Source of the DNA: Coniella vitis
Lineage: Eukaryota; Ascomycota; Sordariomycetes; Diaporthales; Schizoparmaceae
Length of the DNA: 64,000 nucleotides
Reading direction: 5' to 3'
NCBI GenBank assembly: GCA_011317545.1
Contig: WUJK01000016.1
Coordinates: forward strand, 408,395-472,394
Under the pieces are notes generated by a model. The model was not told the origin of the DNA. It searched no databases and saw only the letters and a program-made list of their open reading frames with translations. Within the stretch, counting starts at the first letter, position 1. Every line of letters starts with the position of its first letter. This document shows positions 59,761-64,000 of the stretch, in pieces. The position numbers and the translations under genes are program-made.

Positions 59761-61885
59761 CGATAGCATTATACTATCTACGTTAGGTTTCTAGGGTCTT
59801 TATAGCCCGAGATAATTATAACCTTCCGTACGGTAAGTTTACTCTAGTATTAGTTCTTATATAATATAAGCCTAAAGGCTAGCGGGATTCCTTATATAAA
59901 AGGGGAAGACGAAGGTTAGTAAATACGGAAGCGGAAAGCTTTACTCTTATATAGAGGTAGAGAGGGATTATACGAAAGCCCGAGCTTTATACCGCTAGCT
60001 CTATACGCTCGTATAATACGTACGGCTATAGATAAGGATCTTTTATAAGCGCTTTATACGCTCTTTAGAGCCGGTACTAAATAGAAATTAGCCGAATAGG
60101 CTTTATACTATCGTATAATCTACCGAATCTAAGGCTAGTAATTAGTAATCTATATTTTATTAACCGGCGCTAGTAAAAGCTTACTTTTCTATATACCCGC
60201 GGTCTTAGAGAATAGTAGGATTAGTATTATTATTATCCTATTTCTTATACTTATCGAGGATTTACTCGTATAAGCTTATAAGCTTTAGATCGATACTATT
60301 TAGTTCTAATCGGGGCTCCGTATAGGGCGCGAGGGATTCCTATACGCTATATAACTTATTTTCGTTAGTACGGATATTGCTATAATAGGCGAGTTTATAT
60401 TATTCGTTAATACGATTATTATAACTAGCCTTCTTATACGGATTTATATCGACGAATACTATACTATTATTACCGATTCGAACTACTATATATAATTACG
60501 TAAGCTAAAGAGCGTACGACGATTTAAGTAGCCGCTTATCTTTCTAATAGCTACGCTACCGCCTATATTTCTCGCTTAGTTTCGTATAGAGGTATTAGCT
60601 AAGAATACCGAAGTAATATATATATAAACGAGTAAGGCTAATTATCGGTACGGGGTTAAGGTAGTCTTTATATAAAGCGGAGCAAGGCCCGATAAAGCGG
60701 TTTAGAGCTGTATAATAGTAAGAGTACGAGAGCTTAAGGCTAAAATATATAGGTAGTAGAAAGGGGTTATTTACTATTACTCGAGGGAGGAAATATAGAA
60801 GCTTACCGCTATACTTAGAGTACCCGTACTATTATAATAGGATAAATAAGGATAAACGCTAAGCCGCTTATATAAGCTAAAGTAAAAGCTAAGAAGGGTA
60901 GCGGTAGATTATAGCGATAGTTAGGCTTAATACGGGGATTAATATCGAGGGGATTACTACTATTATATATATAGGGATACCGTATAGGCTTATCGACTTT
61001 ATCTAATAGGTCGGGTAAGGCGGCCGTCGGGCTAGTAAGGTTATTTATTCGGTAATTATTTATAATAGGTAGTAGAATATATAAGGGCTCCGGGAGGCGT
61101 ATAATATAATCGAAAGTACGAATATACTCTAGATAGAGTTATATATATCGACGAAGGGGTATCGGCGGGCAATTTTAGGCGTATTTCTAAATAAGTCCGA
61201 TATAGAGAGCTATATAATAATACCCGGGGCGGTTCCGTATAATAACTACGAAAGGTAGTAAGCCGTATAGTTCTAGGATAGGGGATTATAGAGGGCGTAT
61301 AGGTATACGGAGGGGTAAAAGATTTAGCTTCTTTACCGCTAGCTTTTAAAGGTCGAAGATAATTATAATACGGTCTATTAGGTATTCCGTATATACCGTA
61401 TACGGTCCCGAGGGCGGGCTAAAGGGCGATATAAAAAGGGGGGAGGGAAAAGAGGTTAATATAGGCTTCTCGTATAAAAGTATAGCGAGGCCGATTCTAT
61501 AGCGTATAAAGCCTATATAGCGGGCGATACGGTTCGAAGAGTTAAGTTATTATTTTCGGTATAAGTTACTACTAAACTAATATAAGGAGAGGCGTTTAAG
61601 GGGGCTTTATACGGGGTATATAGCGGAAGACCGAGTTCTTCCTATTATATTTTTCGTACGGAAGTAGGAATAGGTATAAAGGCTCGTATAGAGGATATTT
61701 AGGATAGATATTAGGGATTATATAAGCTACTTCTACTAACTCGAGCGGAAGCAGGTCTTCTACGGATACTAAGGGACGAATATACTTTTACTCTAGAAAG
61801 CTATTCTTTAGGAAGCGTATAAATAGGGAGAATTCTAGGAACGATATAAATAGCTTATCTTACCGTACGAGATATAAAGAAAAAT
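59761..61885 (+). pseudogene. Telomere-linked-type RecQ-like helicase, 3' part
   Basis: Clear helicase landmarks survive. At about 60154-60190 is LLTGASKSLLFYIPAVLE, with TGASKS the former TG-x-GKS Walker A. A second motif region is IIIILFLILIEDL. At 60445-60480 is IYIDEYYTIITDSNY, where DECH/DEAH would stand, then LIFLIATLPPIF (motif III, TATLPP) near 60540-60580. At about 60995-61040 is DFI-stop-stop-VG-stop-GGRRASKV, equivalent to QESGRGGR (motif VI), in a shifted frame. This set fits the RecQ-like subtelomeric helicases (TLH-type) of fungi. A basic low-complexity end follows to about 61880. Many RIP stops and at least one frame change mean no product. It is the gene closest to the telomere, as expected for this family. 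Confidence 0.8.
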
Positions 61886-63110
61886 TAATATCTTTTCTTA
61901 TTCTTTTCTTTCTTTCGATTTATTATATAAAAAGGGAATCTTAAAAGGTAAATAATTAAGAATAAATATATATTATATATTTTATAATATATAAAACTAA
62001 GAAAAGAAATAAAATAGAAAAGAGAAGAAATTAAATAAGAAAAAAAAAGGTTATATAAAGGATATTTAAAAAGAATTAATATAGTAAAAGGGAGGATAGA
62101 ATAAAAAGAATATAAAAAGAAAAAGAATATAAAAAGAAAAAGAAAAAAAGAAGAAGGAAGAAATAAAAAAAGATAAATAATATATATATATATAAGAATA
62201 AATAGATTTTATAATTTAAATAAAGAATAGTTAAAATATTTTAAAAGAAAAGAATAAATAAAAGAAAATAAATAAAAGAATAAATATTTAAATAAAGAAA
62301 AAGAAAAAGTTAAAGTTAAAATATAAAGAAAGATAAAAGATTATTAAATAATTAATATTAAATAATAAATTAAATAAATTAAATAAAAATAATAAAATAA
62401 ATAATATAATAAAGATAATTAAAAAGATTAAAATTATAATAAAAGGAAAGATTAAAGCTTATAATAAAGATATTTAAAAAAGAAAAGAATAATAATAATA
62501 AAATAAAAGAAATATAAAATAAAAGTAAAAAAGAAATAAATAAGGAAAAGAAAAAAGATTTTTTAAAAGAATAAAATATAAATAAATATATATTAAAAAA
62601 AGAAATTAATTAAAAATAAAATTAAGGTTAATTAAAAATAAAAAAGCTATAATATAAAAATAAGAAAAAAGAAGAGTTAAATAAAATATATTAAATATAA
62701 ATTTTAAAAAAAAGATTAAAATTATAAGAAAAGAAGAAGGATAAGATTATAAAGAAGGAAAAAGGGTTAGGGTTATAAGGAATAAAAAGGGTTAGGGTTA
62801 TAAGGAATAAAAAGGGTTAGGGTTAGAAGAAATAAAAAGGGTTAGGGTTATAATAAAAAAGAAGGGTTAGGGTTAGAAAGAAAGAAAAGGGTTAAGATTA
62901 GAAAGAAAAAAAAAGAATTAAATATAATAATATTAAAAATAGGAAAATATAAAAAAAGAGTAAAATAAAGAAAAAAAAGATTTTAAAAAAAGAAAGATAA
63001 TAAAAAAAAGGGGAGAATAAAGATTTACTATTATATATATTTAAATAATAAAATAAAAAAAGAAAAGAAAAAAAATAGATAAAAAGTATTTTTATTTAAA
63101 TTAATAAAAA
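61886..63110. repeat. A/G-rich subterminal low-complexity tract
   Basis: About 1.2 kb almost devoid of C on the plus strand, made of AAAGAAATAAA-type sequence without long open frames. It includes the 25-bp telomere-unit array at 62764-62900. Confidence 0.8.
62764..62900. repeat. 25-bp tandem array containing telomere units
   Basis: GGGTTAGGG-type cores start at 62764, 62789, 62814, 62839, 62864 and (decayed) 62889, exactly 25 bp apart, separated by A-rich spacers such as TATAAGGAATAAAAA. The G-rich strand is on plus, the same orientation as the telomere. Confidence 0.9.
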
Positions 63111-63127
63111 AAGTTCGGATTAATTAA

Positions 63128-63458
63128 TAACCCCGGGGTATTTCCCCGCGAATCTACGGATAAGGGGAGGTTAGGGTTAATAAATAACCCCGGGGTATTT
63201 CCCCGCGAATCCGCGGATAAGGGGGAGGTTAGGGTTAATAAATAACCCCGGGGTATTTCCCTGCGAATCCGCGGATAGGGAGGAGGTTAGGGTTAATAAA
63301 TAACCCCGGGGTATTTCCCCGCGAATCCGCGGATAAGGGGGAGGTTAGGGTTAATAAATAACCCCGGGGTATTTCCCCGCGAATCCGCGGATAAGGGGGA
63401 GGTTAGGGTTAATAAATAACCCCGGGGTATTTCTCCGCGAATCCGCGGATAAGGGGGT
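63128..63458. repeat. 58-bp GC-rich subtelomeric satellite, six copies
   Basis: The CCCCGGGG cores lie at 63131, 63188, 63246, 63304, 63362 and 63420, a 58-bp period. Each unit has the palindrome ACCCCGGGGT, a CCGCGAATCCGCGG near-palindrome, a GGGGGAGG run and one GGTTAGGGTTAA telomere-like unit. Copies are nearly identical and CpG-rich, in sharp contrast to the RIP-damaged surroundings. A related fragment (CCCGGGGGTATTCGCCGCGAA) stands at about 63821-63845. Confidence 0.95.
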
Positions 63459-63499
63459 AAAGGATATTAAAGAAAATATTTAGATTAAAAGAATATAAA

Positions 63500-63720
63500 G
63501 AGTAGAAAACCCGTTTAAAAGCGATTAAAAGGAATATATAATTAAGGGAAAAAAGGGTATAAGACCCGTTCGAAGGTAATTAAAAAAAGTATTTCGTTAA
63601 AAGATATAAGGGAAAAAACCCGTTCGGAGGATATTAAAGGAAATATTTAAATAAGAAAAAAAAAGAAAAAGACCCGTCCGAAGAATATTAAAGGAAATAT
63701 TTAAATAAGAGAAATAAGGG
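63500..63720. repeat. 54-55-bp subterminal tandem repeat, four copies
   Basis: CCCGT(T/C)(T/C)-containing units with cores at about 63510, 63565, 63619 and 63673, each followed by a GATATTAAAGGAAATATTTA-like part. Diverged but regular. Confidence 0.8.
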
Positions 63721-63866
63721 TAAAAGGCGAGTTTTTAGGTAAATAAGAGAATAGGGGAATAAGTAGAGGGTAATTTAATTAAATAAGGTTAAGTAATAGT
63801 AATAGGTAGACGATAGAAAACCCGGGGGTATTCGCCGCGAATTCGCGGGCTGCCGGCAGGCGGTAG

Positions 63867-64000
63867 TAGGGTTAGGGTTAGGGTTAGGGTTAGGGTTAGG
63901 GTTAGGGTTAGGGTTAGGGTTAGGGTTAGGGTTAGGGTTAGGGTTAGGGTTAGGGTTAGGGTTAGGGTTAGGGTTAGGGTTAGGGTTAGGGTTAGGGTTA
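63867..64000. repeat. Telomere (TTAGGG)n, chromosome end
   Basis: Perfect TTAGGG repeats, about 22 units, with the G-rich strand running 5' to 3' into the last base of the window. This marks the physical right end of the chromosome, or the assembly limit inside the telomere. Confidence 0.98.

Noticed and set aside
1..64000. CRISPR arrays, operons, ribosome binding sites
   Set aside because: The window is nuclear fungal DNA; the tandem arrays have no spacer-repeat structure of CRISPR type and the genes have introns.

Overview
This window is the right-hand end of a chromosome from a filamentous ascomycete (Pezizomycotina, probably a Sordariomycete; the finer placement is a guess). The evidence is: an uninterrupted TTAGGG array running to the last base, short fungal introns (GT...CTGAC/CTAAC...AG, about 60-125 bp), fungal gene families (Zn2Cys6 regulator, DHA1 drug/proton antiporter, Fdc1/UbiD decarboxylase, fungal PD-(D/E)XK-like protein), and long A+T-rich blocks whose decayed genes carry C-to-T / G-to-A stop codons, the mark of repeat-induced point mutation (RIP).

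Layout. 1-4.3 kb: three ordinary genes of unknown function, one cut by the window edge. 4.4-22.4 kb: a gene-poor stretch of normal composition with tandem repeats, pyrimidine-rich tracts and no gene I can support. 23.3-25.0 kb: a two-exon PD-(D/E)XK nuclease-like gene, with a short CCCTAA-type tract just beyond it. 25.3-29.8 kb: a first RIP-damaged block with a miniature LTR element (TRIM), solo LTRs, LTRs of a chromovirus family and the ruin of a NACHT/NLR-type gene. 30.1-39.3 kb: a GC-richer island with an apparently intact MFS transporter and a secreted Cys-rich protein, beside three broken single-copy-looking genes: a GFA/CENP-V-family protein, a Zn2Cys6 regulator with one in-frame TAG, and an Fdc1-type decarboxylase with frameshifts. 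It could once have been a small catabolic/detoxification cluster. 39.4-61.9 kb: a second RIP block. It holds one truncated chromovirus on the minus strand, itself hit by a TRIM and a solo LTR, and one complete chromovirus (52134-59755, two 478-bp LTRs, 5-bp target duplication) nested inside a ruined RecQ-like, telomere-linked-type helicase gene. 61.9-64.0 kb: subterminal repeats (A/G-rich tract, a 25-bp array containing telomere units, a 58-bp GC-rich satellite also containing a telomere unit, a 54-55-bp array) and the telomere.

The main unusual signals: the chromovirus LTRs each carry an internal TTAGGG-type tract followed by a segment that differs completely between copies; both chromovirus copies carry an antisense tRNA-like sequence just after the integrase chromodomain; a 542/522-bp TRIM element (LTR-148 bp-LTR) with exact target duplications, whose termini match a second, 339-bp LTR family; and RIP-type stops in single-copy genes between the repeat blocks. 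All calls come from reading the sequence; no database search was run.
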